From an uncultured bacterium (lineage in GTDB: Bacteria; Verrucomicrobiota; Kiritimatiellia; RFP12; UBA1067): a DNA stretch of 64,000 nt. The number at the start of each line of letters is the position of its first letter. Position 1 is the stretch's first letter. Position numbers and translations under genes: made by a program. Shown piece by piece: positions 36,670-44,765 of the stretch. The notes beneath the pieces were generated by a model. The model was given only the letters and a program-made list of their open reading frames with translations. It was not told the origin of the DNA and ran no database searches. Where the stretch lies: NCBI GenBank assembly GCA_902799385.1, contig CADCAK010000012.1, forward strand, positions 1-64,000, read 5' to 3'.

Positions 36670-36779
36670 CCCGCCGACCAAAGAGCGACTTGCAATGTGG
36701 GCATCCCGAAATCTGCCTGTGAGCAAAAACTTCCCTATTGTGCCATGTTGTGGAAGCAATATCGCAGCCGTCGCGACGC

Positions 36780-36838
36780 AAGGGGCGCAAAGGATAGACC
36801 TTTGCGCCCCTTGGCGATGTTGCGGGGAAAAGCCCGCA
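36780..36838 (-). terminator. Double hairpin after the first sigma/anti-sigma module
   Basis: Downstream of the stop codon on the minus strand are TGCGGG/CCCGCA (36821-36838) and a perfect 14-bp stem AAGGGGCGCAAAGG/CCTTTGCGCCCCTT (36780-36812). There is no long U tract. The same pair occurs at 47079-47136. It faces rlmN from the other side and may stop both directions. Confidence 0.6.
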
Positions 36839-36843
36839 GCGGA

Positions 36844-39800
36844 TTACTTGATGATGAATATCGTCCCGTGCGACTTGCAGAGGTAGAGAGTGCTAGTGTT
36901 GTTGCCGTTGTCAATCCACTTGGCGCGAGCGCTGGTGGCGAGAGGATAGGCCACAGTCCATGACCCGTCTTTCTGCGATGTTAGAACGGTGAGAACGGGA
37001 ATACGCTGCTCTTCCGCCGCAATCAACTGCTCACGCGTAATCTTCGAGGCGTCGATGGTGTACGCGCCGGAGGCGGAGAATGTCGTTGAAACGACCTGCG
37101 CCGTTCCCGTCGCCTTCACCGTCGCGCCGTCGGCGAGCGACAGCTTCGGAATCGCCGCGCTGCCAGGCGTGAGCTGGCCTTTCACGGTGAGAATACTGCT
37201 GCCTTTGATGTTTCCACTCTTTGCACTGTTCACGAAGTTCGCCACGGTAAGATCGGCTTCGAGGTTCAATGCGCCGCCCGATGGGATGTTCAACGTGCAG
37301 TCGTTTCCAACCGAGCCTTTGTTTTTCGGATGGAGCCATCCGTGTTCCACGTAAATCGTGCCGTCGCCGGTGATTGTCGTGTTGTCCAGCCAGAAGTTCA
37401 TGTTGGATCCGTTGAGCGTGAGTGTGTTCGAGCCAAGCGCGAGGGTCGTCGCGCCGTGACCCGGCCCGATAAGGCCGAAGTCGTTGCTGAATGCCGCTGT
37501 TGCGTTACCTTCAAGGGTGAGCGAAACAGCCTGCGCCTTATTATGATCTATGGCAGCGCCGGTGTTGGCGAATGTCGCGCCGTTTTCGAGAACAATGTTC
37601 GCGGTGACATCTTGTACTCCGTTCATATCGAACCTCGCGCCGGACACGACGCGGATGGTGTGGGTTGTGCCCGAGTCGTATCTTCTCAAAACTTTGAGCG
37701 TTCCGTTGCTGACGATTGTTGTGCCGGCAGAGCCGTTGTGAACCGGTATGGACACATCATCCGCGACGCGCTTGACGACCGTGCCGTTGTTAAGGAGACT
37801 GGTTGCGTCAACTGTGCCGTCGACATAGAGCATCGCGCCGGAATCGACCCAGGGGAAGCCCAGGCCGGTGATGGAATTGGCCTCCAGCGTACAGCCGGTG
37901 GCGACTTTCAGTATCGCGGCGCTTCCGTCCACGAACCTGATTTGACCGATGTCAACGTCCTCGTCAACCGTCAGCGTGTGGTTTTTGGAGCCGCCCGTCA
38001 CCGTGATGCGCACGACCTCGTCGCTGGCAAGCGTCGCGCCGTTGCGGAGAGTGCTCCATGTCTTGTTCGCGTCAAGCGTCCATTCGGTTTGGGTGTAGAG
38101 GATCTGCGTTCCGTCGGCGGACAGTTTCACGCGCCCTTCGCTGCTGACAACATCCGATATCGTCTTTCCGGCGGGCAGGTTGATTCCTTCCGTCGCCGTG
38201 AAGAGAACGTCGTCGATCTCGTGGGATTCGCCCGCAATGTTGATTGTCAGCTTCGCTCCGTCCTCTAACGTGAGCTCGCCCGCGATGGACACGCCGGACG
38301 GAACGGCGAGGTTCACGCCGCAACCGATGTTGAGGTCGCCGAGGCCGGACATCGTCTTTAGAGCTGCGCTGCCGTAGGCGAACGTGACGGACGCCGCGCC
38401 GTCGCCGCGCCCACAGTCGAGCGTGAGCGAATCGGCCTGCGGAGCCGCATCGAACGTCAGCGTCGGATTGTTGCCGACGACAGAAAGGACGGGATTGCCG
38501 AACTTGCCGGTGCCCATCTGCATGCTCCAGTTCAGACTGCCGTCGAACGGACGGAACGGCAGTGCGTAGAGGTTGTAGGGGGAAGTCGTTCCTGACGAAT
38601 TATATTGCGTTCCGGTGTTCCCGTAATTCGAAGATGTCACATACGAGCCGTCAGCTGGGTTGAAATAAGGCGTAGGCCAAGTGCTGCCCCACTTCAGCCC
38701 CAGCGAAGCGCCAGCGACGTCCGTGCCGCTTTCCGTGAATCCGGCGAGAACCGCATTGGCGTCTTGCTTTGTGCGAATGTCGATTTTAAGTCCGGTCGTG
38801 TTGCCCGCTCCGTCGTCCGTGACGATATGCTCCCACGAGGACATGACGCGCGCATATCCCAGATTCTGCCCGAGTCCCTTAACAGTGAAATACAAATCAC
38901 GGATGTCATTGAGCGAACATCCGGTGAAAAGCGTCGCGCTTGTCATGGGAAGATAGTCTTTCTTGTGGTAGAGCGGCATGTCCTCCCACACCTCCACAGA
39001 CGAAATGTACATCAGTCTCTCGTTGCCGCCCGCGCAGAGAAGGAATCCGTCACCCGTGAAATTGCTGCGGATGTCGGCTTCGCCGGCAAGCGACACGGAG
39101 CGATAGCCGTCGAGCGTCGAGGATGCGCCGGTCGGCCCGAAGTGCGCCGTAAAGGAGTGCCACGTATTGGCCGAAACCTGCCTGAACGCCGTCATGCCGT
39201 TATTTCCCTGCGCTCCGATGTTGCCAGTTGTATTTTTATTTTCCTCGGTGGCCGTTCCGAATATGCCCTCCTTGCCTTGGATCAGGTTCAAGTGGGATAT
39301 GAACCAGATGCCTGAGGTCGGGTCGTTGATTTTGCTGGCGACCAATGTGCGCAGTGCCCCGCGCGAGGCGGAAGGGTCGTAGAACCTAACACGCAGCATC
39401 CAGCTCTTGTCGCGGACAATGCCCGAAGGAAGCGGAATCTTGAGGTGCGCCCCTTGGGGAATCGAAAGCGCATAGTCGCCTTCAGGCAGTCCCGTATTGA
39501 CGACGGTGATCGAGCCAAGCGTCCCGTCCGTCACTTCGGTGGACGAGCCGGTTCCCGTGCAGGGTATGGCCGCGAGACTGCCGACAGTCGGCGCGAGAAT
39601 CGCCGCGCTCGTCGGATTCTCCGAGTCGTAGTTGTTGAAGTCCCATCTTGCGACGAGACCGGCCTGTGCGGTGAGGGTCGCGGTGGTGGCGAGCGCGAAA
39701 GCCGCTGCAAGGGCTTTAGTCGTTTTTCTTATGTTCATTTTATCGTTCCCTTTGTTTTGTTGTGTTGACGCGGATGGCGTATTGTTTGATGTTTCTGTTT

Positions 39801-40332
39801 TGGTTGGTTGTGTTTTGGTTGTTGAAATGGCATCGGGCATGTCCGATTGTTCCGACCGAGCGACTTCTTCGACGGACGGCTCTTGCGGCACGTAGGAGTA
39901 GCCCTCAGTGTCGGCTACCAAAGTTTCCTGCGGCGCTTCTTGTTCGGGGACGTCACTTGTCGCGGCATCTTCCTTTGCAGCTAAAATGACGCGCTCCACT
40001 ACGACGCCCGCAAGCGCCGCGCCAATGAACATAACCGCAATCGAGGCAGCCACAAGCGCCCAACGCGGAATGCGCAGGAAAAACGGCATAGGCCGACGGA
40101 CCATCACCGCACTTATAAGCCGGTCTGTAAAGTCCTCCGGCGGCGGACGCGGATGAGAATACGCCGCGTTGATGCTCATGAAGAGATCCGAATGCTCCTG
40201 CCTGCGCATAGCAAGGTAGCCACGGCATTCGGGGCAATGCTCAAGATGCCGGCAGATGATTTCCCCAAGTTCGCCATGGAGGGAATCATCAAGCGCATCT
40301 TCGATCATGCTTCTGTATTCCTGGCAGTTCAT
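36844..40332 (-). CDS. Anti-sigma factor fused to a LamG-like surface protein (module 1)
   Basis: A 1162-residue ORF. Residues 1-45 are a zinc-finger anti-sigma (zf-HC2-like) motif (RHLEHCPECRGYL, H-x3-C-x2-C). A membrane helix lies at 91-112, followed by an acidic then Thr/Ser-rich linker to about 195. At residue 199 a second Met has a Shine-Dalgarno site and a full signal peptide (MNIRKTTKALAAAFALATTA then TLTAQA). Then come a LamG/concanavalin-like region (about 225-440, GLVARWDFNN, VEVWEDMPLY) and beta-helical passenger-like repeats, ending STLYLCKSHGTIFIIK. It overlaps the sigma gene by 4 nt. As one polypeptide it would be an extracytoplasmic sensor; internal initiation would release the secreted part alone. 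Confidence 0.8.
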   Translation of the reverse strand: MNCQEYRSMIEDALDDSLHGELGEIICRHLEHCPECRGYLAMRRQEHSDLFMSINAAYSHPRPPPEDFTDRLISAVMVRRPMPFFLRIPRWALVAASIAVMFIGAALAGVVVERVILAAKEDAATSDVPEQEAPQETLVADTEGYSYVPQEPSVEEVARSEQSDMPDAISTTKTQPTKTETSNNTPSASTQQNKGNDKMNIRKTTKALAAAFALATTATLTAQAGLVARWDFNNYDSENPTSAAILAPTVGSLAAIPCTGTGSSTEVTDGTLGSITVVNTGLPEGDYALSIPQGAHLKIPLPSGIVRDKSWMLRVRFYDPSASRGALRTLVASKINDPTSGIWFISHLNLIQGKEGIFGTATEENKNTTGNIGAQGNNGMTAFRQVSANTWHSFTAHFGPTGASSTLDGYRSVSLAGEADIRSNFTGDGFLLCAGGNERLMYISSVEVWEDMPLYHKKDYLPMTSATLFTGCSLNDIRDLYFTVKGLGQNLGYARVMSSWEHIVTDDGAGNTTGLKIDIRTKQDANAVLAGFTESGTDVAGASLGLKWGSTWPTPYFNPADGSYVTSSNYGNTGTQYNSSGTTSPYNLYALPFRPFDGSLNWSMQMGTGKFGNPVLSVVGNNPTLTFDAAPQADSLTLDCGRGDGAASVTFAYGSAALKTMSGLGDLNIGCGVNLAVPSGVSIAGELTLEDGAKLTINIAGESHEIDDVLFTATEGINLPAGKTISDVVSSEGRVKLSADGTQILYTQTEWTLDANKTWSTLRNGATLASDEVVRITVTGGSKNHTLTVDEDVDIGQIRFVDGSAAILKVATGCTLEANSITGLGFPWVDSGAMLYVDGTVDATSLLNNGTVVKRVADDVSIPVHNGSAGTTIVSNGTLKVLRRYDSGTTHTIRVVSGARFDMNGVQDVTANIVLENGATFANTGAAIDHNKAQAVSLTLEGNATAAFSNDFGLIGPGHGATTLALGSNTLTLNGSNMNFWLDNTTITGDGTIYVEHGWLHPKNKGSVGNDCTLNIPSGGALNLEADLTVANFVNSAKSGNIKGSSILTVKGQLTPGSAAIPKLSLADGATVKATGTAQVVSTTFSASGAYTIDASKITREQLIAAEEQRIPVLTVLTSQKDGSWTVAYPLATSARAKWIDNGNNTSTLYLCKSHGTIFIIK
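39736..39752 (-). promoter_or_regulatory. Internal ribosome-binding site and start in module 1
   Basis: aaagggaacgataaaATG precedes the internal Met (residue 199) and its signal peptide. Module 2 has the same arrangement at 50460-50476. Initiation here would give a separate secreted protein of about 964 residues. Confidence 0.6.
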
Positions 40333-40880
40333 GACTGTTCCTCCTCTTTGTCAAAAGCCCTTCCCAATGACTTCCTAAGGCGGCGCCGCGCCAGATGCAG
40401 CCGGGATTTCACGGTTCCCGTCGGCACTTTCATCAGCTGCGCCATCTCCTGAAGCGTCTTGTCCTCAAAGTAGCGAAGCATCACGACCTCGCGCAACGCA
40501 GGCGAAAGACGCGACACGGCCAAGCGCACGACTTCGGCATCCATCTCCGTGAGACGCTTCGTCGTCACCGCTTCATCGGCGATTGCCGCTGCGTTTTCGC
40601 AGCAATCTGCCTCTTCGCCGACTTCGGCCTTCATCTTGCGCAGGTCGCCTCTGAAGTAGTTCAGCAGAATTGCATAGAGCCAGCTCCAGAATGGCTGCCC
40701 GTCGTCATACTGGTCAATCTTGGCAATTACCTGCGAAAAAGTGCGAAATACGAGGTCTTCTGCGGTATGCTCGTCTTTGCAAAGAACGAGCGAAGCGCCA
40801 AAAAGCCTGTCCCAGAACTCTGCGACAAGCCTCTTGGCTCCTTTTTCCTTATCTGACCTAATCTCCGCCCAGACTTCCAT
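40329..40880 (-). CDS. ECF-type RNA polymerase sigma factor (module 1)
   Basis: 183 residues with sigma-70 region 2 (about 20-85, AEDLVFRTFSQVIAKI) and region 4 (about 120-175, LSPALREVVMLRYFEDKTLQ and GTVKSRLHLARRRLRK), the ECF minimum. Its stop overlaps the start of the anti-sigma fusion by 4 nt, as for co-expressed sigma/anti-sigma pairs. ATG at 40880, 6 nt after TATAAT; promoter elements recognised by this sigma are not evident. Confidence 0.9.
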   Translation of the reverse strand: MEVWAEIRSDKEKGAKRLVAEFWDRLFGASLVLCKDEHTAEDLVFRTFSQVIAKIDQYDDGQPFWSWLYAILLNYFRGDLRKMKAEVGEEADCCENAAAIADEAVTTKRLTEMDAEVVRLAVSRLSPALREVVMLRYFEDKTLQEMAQLMKVPTGTVKSRLHLARRRLRKSLGRAFDKEEEQS

Positions 40881-40886
40881 ACTACC

Positions 40887-40892
40887 ATTATA
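40887..40892 (-). promoter_or_regulatory. -10 box of sigma factor module 1
   Basis: TATAAT on the minus strand, 6 nt before the ATG; near-leaderless. Confidence 0.55.
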
Positions 40893-40966
40893 GTATATGG
40901 AGCGAGCGGCGAAAAGGTTCTATGGATTTATCAATTACAACAACAAAGTGCAAGAATTCTGCGGAC

Positions 40967-40991
40967 AGGCCCTCTGGAACGCTGAAAAATC
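40967..40991. repeat. Direct repeat flanking the first AAA ATPase gene (left copy)
   Basis: aggccctctggaacgctgaa and on to aaatc, 25 bp. The matching copy at 42443-42467 differs at two positions. Confidence 0.75.
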
Positions 40992-41041
40992 AAGGGTTTT
41001 GCGTAGTCTGTCCCCGACGTCCCAACTTCACGCCGCCCCCT

Positions 41042-41122
41042 TCGTCAGGAAAAATGTCGCGCCACCGTTGAAACTCGTCAGAAAAAATGCTACAATGCTC
41101 ACTGAACTCGTCGGAGAAAGTG
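41042..41122. repeat. Three 15-bp repeats at exact 33-bp spacing before the first ATPase
   Basis: tcgtcaggaaaaatg (41042), tcgtcagaaaaaatg (41075) and tcgtcggagaaagtg (41108). The third includes the GGAG Shine-Dalgarno of the ATPase gene. The spacing is about three helical turns, so they could be binding sites for a regulator, or remains of an 11-codon protein repeat. Confidence 0.6.
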
Positions 41123-41126
41123 TCAA

Positions 41127-42419
41127 ATGGAACGAATTGCATACAGTTCTCTTCTTGAATGGAAAAACTCGCCCAAGCGCAAGCCGCTTATCCTTCGCGG
41201 CGCACGTCAGGTCGGCAAGACCTGGCTTCTCAAGGAATTCGGGCGTCGGGAATACGCATCGTTGGTCTATGTGAACTGCGACAAGGAGTCGTTTGCCGCC
41301 GATCTTTTCCGGGACTACGACATCAAGCGTATTCTCCTTGCAATCGAAGCGAACACTGGCGTGCAGGTTCGCGAAGGAGAAACGCTTGTGATCTTCGACG
41401 AAATTCAGGAAGTCCCGCGCGGCATAGGGGCGCTCAAGTATTTTTGCGAGGATGCGCCCGGCGTACACGTGGCGGCGGCAGGGTCACTTCTCGGAATAAC
41501 GCTCCACGAAGGGACATCCTTTCCCGTCGGCAAAGTAGATGAAATCACGCTCCGTCCGCTTTCCTTCGCCGAGTTTCTTTCCGGGACTGGCGATGCTCCA
41601 CTTGCAGAACTTCTCGCCTCCGGCATTGAAGCGGCCATAGACACGATGCGCGAAGCCTACATCGAACGCCTCCGGCGCTACTTCTTCACCGGCGGCATGC
41701 CCGAGGCCGTTGCCGCGTTCGCCGAAGGACGGTCTCTGGCGGAAGTCCGCCGCATCCAAGATGAAATCGTGCTCGCCTACCAAAACGACATCTCCAAGCA
41801 CGCTCCAGCCCGCGAAGTGCCGCGTATCAATCTCGTGTGGCGCTCGCTGGTCGTGCAACTCGCGAAGGAGAACAAGAAGTTCATCTACGGGGCAATTAAG
41901 CACGGCGGACGCGCCAGAGAGTTCGAGACGGCCATACAATGGCTCGTGGACGCTGGAACCGTCAACCGTGTGAACCGCACGAACAAGCCCGCGCTACCGC
42001 TCAAGTTCTACGAAGACTTCGACGCCTTCAAACTCTACCCACTCGACTGCGGTCTCATGGGCGCGATGGCACAGGCCCCAGTCTCGGCAATCATTGCGGG
42101 AAATGGTTTTTTCGAGGAATACAAGGGAGCGTTCACCGAAGCGTATGTCCTCGCCGAAATGCTCTCGGCAAATTCCTCGCAGGTGTTCTACTTCAGTTCC
42201 GCCAACTCAACCGTTGAAATAGATTTTCTCGTCCAAAAGGGAACCAAAGTCGTTCCCGTGGAGGTAAAGTCCGCCGAAAACCTCCAGTCCAAATCGCTCA
42301 GGACGTTCGTGACGAGAAACGAAGGGCTGAAGGGAGTGCGATTCTCCCTCGCGCCCCACAAAGACCAAGTGTGGATGCGCAACATACCGCTTTACGCAGT
42401 CAGCACATTCTTCTGCTAA
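41127..42419 (+). CDS. AAA-family ATPase with C-terminal DUF4143 (copy 1)
   Basis: 430 residues. The N-terminal AAA_14-type P-loop domain has LILRGARQVGKTWLLKEFG (about 20-38), Walker B TLVIFDEIQEVP and sensor-like VAAAGSLLG. Then comes a DUF4143 domain of PD-(D/E)xK-like pattern (YFSSANSTVEIDFLVQKG, VVPVEVKSAEN). These orphan ATPases are common in gut and rumen bacteria and often lie in variable loci; their biochemical role is not established. It is flanked by a 25-bp direct repeat and sits against a decayed GH2 gene, suggesting insertion. Confidence 0.85.
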   Translation: MERIAYSSLLEWKNSPKRKPLILRGARQVGKTWLLKEFGRREYASLVYVNCDKESFAADLFRDYDIKRILLAIEANTGVQVREGETLVIFDEIQEVPRGIGALKYFCEDAPGVHVAAAGSLLGITLHEGTSFPVGKVDEITLRPLSFAEFLSGTGDAPLAELLASGIEAAIDTMREAYIERLRRYFFTGGMPEAVAAFAEGRSLAEVRRIQDEIVLAYQNDISKHAPAREVPRINLVWRSLVVQLAKENKKFIYGAIKHGGRAREFETAIQWLVDAGTVNRVNRTNKPALPLKFYEDFDAFKLYPLDCGLMGAMAQAPVSAIIAGNGFFEEYKGAFTEAYVLAEMLSANSSQVFYFSSANSTVEIDFLVQKGTKVVPVEVKSAENLQSKSLRTFVTRNEGLKGVRFSLAPHKDQVWMRNIPLYAVSTFFC

Positions 42420-42442
42420 GCCGTATAGGAGAATTTGGAGAA

Positions 42443-42467
42443 AGGCCCTCTGGAACGCTAATAAATC
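42443..42467. repeat. Direct repeat flanking the first AAA ATPase gene (right copy)
   Basis: aggccctctggaacgctaat and on to aaatc. It overlaps the last codons and stop of the decayed GH2 gene on the minus strand. Confidence 0.75.
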
Positions 42468-43395
42468 GAGACCCTGACGCCTGGCACGATGGGAGTGAAC
42501 TCAAACGTCCCCGCCGACGGAGCGTACTTGCCCTGCCGCACGGTCGCGGCGCGGACCTTGATCGGCTTCGGATTCGCCGACGCCCTCGGACGGATCAGCA
42601 CCACCGCCTCGCCCCAGCGCGTCACCTGCGGGTTCGTACCCACGATGTCCGCGTCGCCTTCGACCGTGAAGCGGATAGTCTCCGTCTCGTAGCGCTTGGG
42701 ATTGTTATCGCCGTCCGAGAGCGTCGCCGTGAAGTTCTCTATCTCCCTCACGTTCCCACGCCTCTGCTTCCTGTATGCGGCGGCCTTCGCGTGCGCCTTG
42801 CGGTATCCGTACTTCGTCTCGCCGGGCTTGAACGGCTCGCCGAGGAGCGTCGCATTGTAGGTACAGTTCGAGAACACCGTCACCGTATCCGGCGAACAGT
42901 TGGCCAACTCGTGCGCAACATAGACGAACGGCTTTTCGTTGAGGGCAGCCTTGAAGGCGTACCACGAGTACTTCTTCTGCCGCGCATACGTCATGATGCC
43001 GCCGTAGAAGTTGTCGGGATGGCCCCCGCGCGAATGGTCGCATCCGTGCCAGAGGCACGCGCCGAAGTGGTGCGGCGGATCGTGCAGCAGCTCGTCGAGT
43101 ATCCACATGTAGTGGTCGGCCTGCACGACCATCGGCCACTCGCCCCACTCCCACGGGATGCGCGACGGAGAGTTCTGCGCCGACCAGTCATCGACGAAGT
43201 CACCCCATTCGCGGCGGAACGACACCTTCGCACCGACGCCATGGTCGCTGTAGTTGACCCAGCATGCAGGATGCCCGTGACCTCGGCATGGATTGGCAGG
43301 AACCCGCCGAAGTGTTCGGCAATCTGCTTGCCGTTCAGCGTCACGCGGCTCTTGACTTTTAGCATCTGTACTTGCTTATTGTACCCCATTTCCAT
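42458..43395 (-). pseudogene. Glycoside hydrolase (GH2-like) remnant, internally deleted and frameshifted
   Basis: The 5' piece (about 43395-43262) encodes the end of a sugar-binding jelly roll (VTLNGKQIAEHFGGFLPIHA, EVTGILHA). The frame then changes near 43260 and continues as the C-terminal part of a catalytic barrel (CWVNYSDHGVGAKVSFRREW, WEWGEWPMVVQADHYMWILD, ACLWHGCDHSRGG) and a closing beta domain to the stop at 42458. The immunoglobulin-like domain and most of the TIM barrel are missing between the two, and no N-terminus or signal peptide remains. This is decay by internal deletion. The GH2 assignment is from the jelly-roll pattern. Confidence 0.75.
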
Positions 43396-43458
43396 CAGCC
43401 ACCCCGCAAGCGGGCCGCGAGAACCGAGTTTTTGGGAATTGTCATTTCGAGTTTAGAC

Positions 43459-43517
43459 AAAATCGCCGATACAGTTGGCGATTTTACTGCAAATTCGCCG
43501 ACAGAGTTGGCGATTTG
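43459..43517. promoter_or_regulatory. Pair of inverted repeats upstream of the second AAA ATPase
   Basis: AAAATCGCC-N9-GGCGATTTT (43459-43485, perfect arms) and AAATTCGCC-N9-GGCGATTTG (43491-43517, two mismatches). Their starts are 32 bp apart and they sit directly before the -35 box. Likely tandem operator sites; a weak terminator is the alternative. Confidence 0.6.
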
Positions 43518-43520
43518 TCA

Positions 43521-43550
43521 TTGACTTGCTGTCTCTCAAAATGATAGAAT
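43521..43550 (+). promoter_or_regulatory. Promoter of the second AAA ATPase
   Basis: TTGACT (43521-43526), 18-nt spacer, TAGAAT (43545-43550). Confidence 0.65.
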
Positions 43551-43583
43551 ACATGCGTTTGAATGACAAAAAAGGGAAATCAG

Positions 43584-44720
43584 ATGTATATCTCGCGAAA
43601 ACTTGATGTTTCCAAAGTGCTTGAACACAAGTCCTGCTTTCTTTTCGGCCCCCGCCAGTGCGGGAAGTCGTCTCTCATACGCAAAACGATTCCCGACGCA
43701 TACATCTTTGACCTGCTCAACTCCGATACATTCGCCCACCTTGCCCGCAATGCCAATTATATCGAGGAGGTCTGCCGCGAGAACCACCCGATAGTCATCG
43801 ACGAGATTCAAAAGATGCCCACATTGCTCGACGAGGTACACCGCCTTATCGAATTGCGCGGATTCAAATTCCTTCTCACTGGCTCCAGCGCAAGAAAGCT
43901 CCGCAGGGGCGGCGTTAACCTTCTTGGCGGCAGGGCGAGAATAAGGAACATACATCCCTTTTCCGCGTCGGAACTTGGCGAGAGATTCGACCTTGACCGC
44001 GCCATAAACTATGGACTTCTTCCGGGGATATGGTTTTCGGACGATCCCGAAGACGACCTCGCCGGATATGTGACGCTCTATCTTGAGCAGGAAATCATGC
44101 AGGAAGGTGCGACAAGGAATCTCCCGGCATTCAGCCGCTTCCTCGAAATCGCGGCTCTCTCCAATGGCGACCAGATCAACTACCAGTCCATCTCCTCTGA
44201 CGCGCAGATTCCCAGAAGCACCGTGCAGGAGTATTTCAAGATACTCAAAGACACCCTCATTGCGCGCGAAGTTCCCGTATGGCGCAAGGGACAGTCCAGA
44301 AAGACCGTCGAAACCGCCAAGTTCTATCTCTTCGACACTGGCGTCGCCAGACGACTCCAACGGCGCAAAGAACTTGTTCGCGGCACTCCCGAATACGGCC
44401 AAGCGTTCGAGAGCTGGATTCTCCACGAACTTAGCGCATACGCCGACGCCTGCCGACACGACGTCGAAATCTCCTATTGGCGTACACGCACCAAGCTCGA
44501 AGTCGCCTTTGTCATCAACGGCGAAATAGCTATCGAGGTCAAGACGACGCGAAGCGCGGACAAGGAGGATTTCAAGGGCCTTCGCGCAATAGCCGATGAA
44601 GGTCGATTCTCCCAGCGTCTGCTTGTGTGCGACGAGCCGACGGAAAGGGAGACGGACGGAATTGTCGTTCTCCCTTGGCGAAAGTTTATCGATTATCTCT
44701 GGTCTGGCCGAATCTTCTGA
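43584..44720 (+). CDS. AAA-family ATPase with C-terminal DUF4143 (copy 2)
   Basis: 378 residues. P-loop FGPRQCGKSSLIRKT (about 24-38), Walker B PIVIDEIQKMPTLLDEV and LTGSSARKLRRGG, then a winged-helix-like stretch and a DUF4143 nuclease-like end (SYWRTRTKLEVAFVINGEIA, IEVKTT). The start at 43584 (MYISRKLDV) is preferred over an ATG at 43563 because AAAGGGAAA stands 6-7 nt before it. Only distantly similar to copy 1, so not a recent duplication. Twin inverted repeats and a clear promoter lie upstream. Role unknown. Confidence 0.83.
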   Translation: MYISRKLDVSKVLEHKSCFLFGPRQCGKSSLIRKTIPDAYIFDLLNSDTFAHLARNANYIEEVCRENHPIVIDEIQKMPTLLDEVHRLIELRGFKFLLTGSSARKLRRGGVNLLGGRARIRNIHPFSASELGERFDLDRAINYGLLPGIWFSDDPEDDLAGYVTLYLEQEIMQEGATRNLPAFSRFLEIAALSNGDQINYQSISSDAQIPRSTVQEYFKILKDTLIAREVPVWRKGQSRKTVETAKFYLFDTGVARRLQRRKELVRGTPEYGQAFESWILHELSAYADACRHDVEISYWRTRTKLEVAFVINGEIAIEVKTTRSADKEDFKGLRAIADEGRFSQRLLVCDEPTERETDGIVVLPWRKFIDYLWSGRIF

Positions 44721-44725
44721 TTTCA

Positions 44726-44757
44726 GACAGGACTGACAGGATTTACAAGATTGTCAG
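44726..44757. repeat. acaggattt-type repeat after the second ATPase
   Basis: gacaggactgacaggattta then caagattgtcag. Intergenic; the same family as the element at 62419-62483 in gltB. Confidence 0.7.
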
Positions 44758-44765
44758 CTCCCGCT

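Noticed and set aside
36780-36838. tRNA or structured small RNA in the hairpin region after module 1
   Set aside because: Two simple stems with no cloverleaf or T-arm pattern; their position after stop codons fits terminators or processing hairpins better.
41042-41122. CRISPR array
   Set aside because: Only three imperfect 15-bp repeats, with no cas genes.
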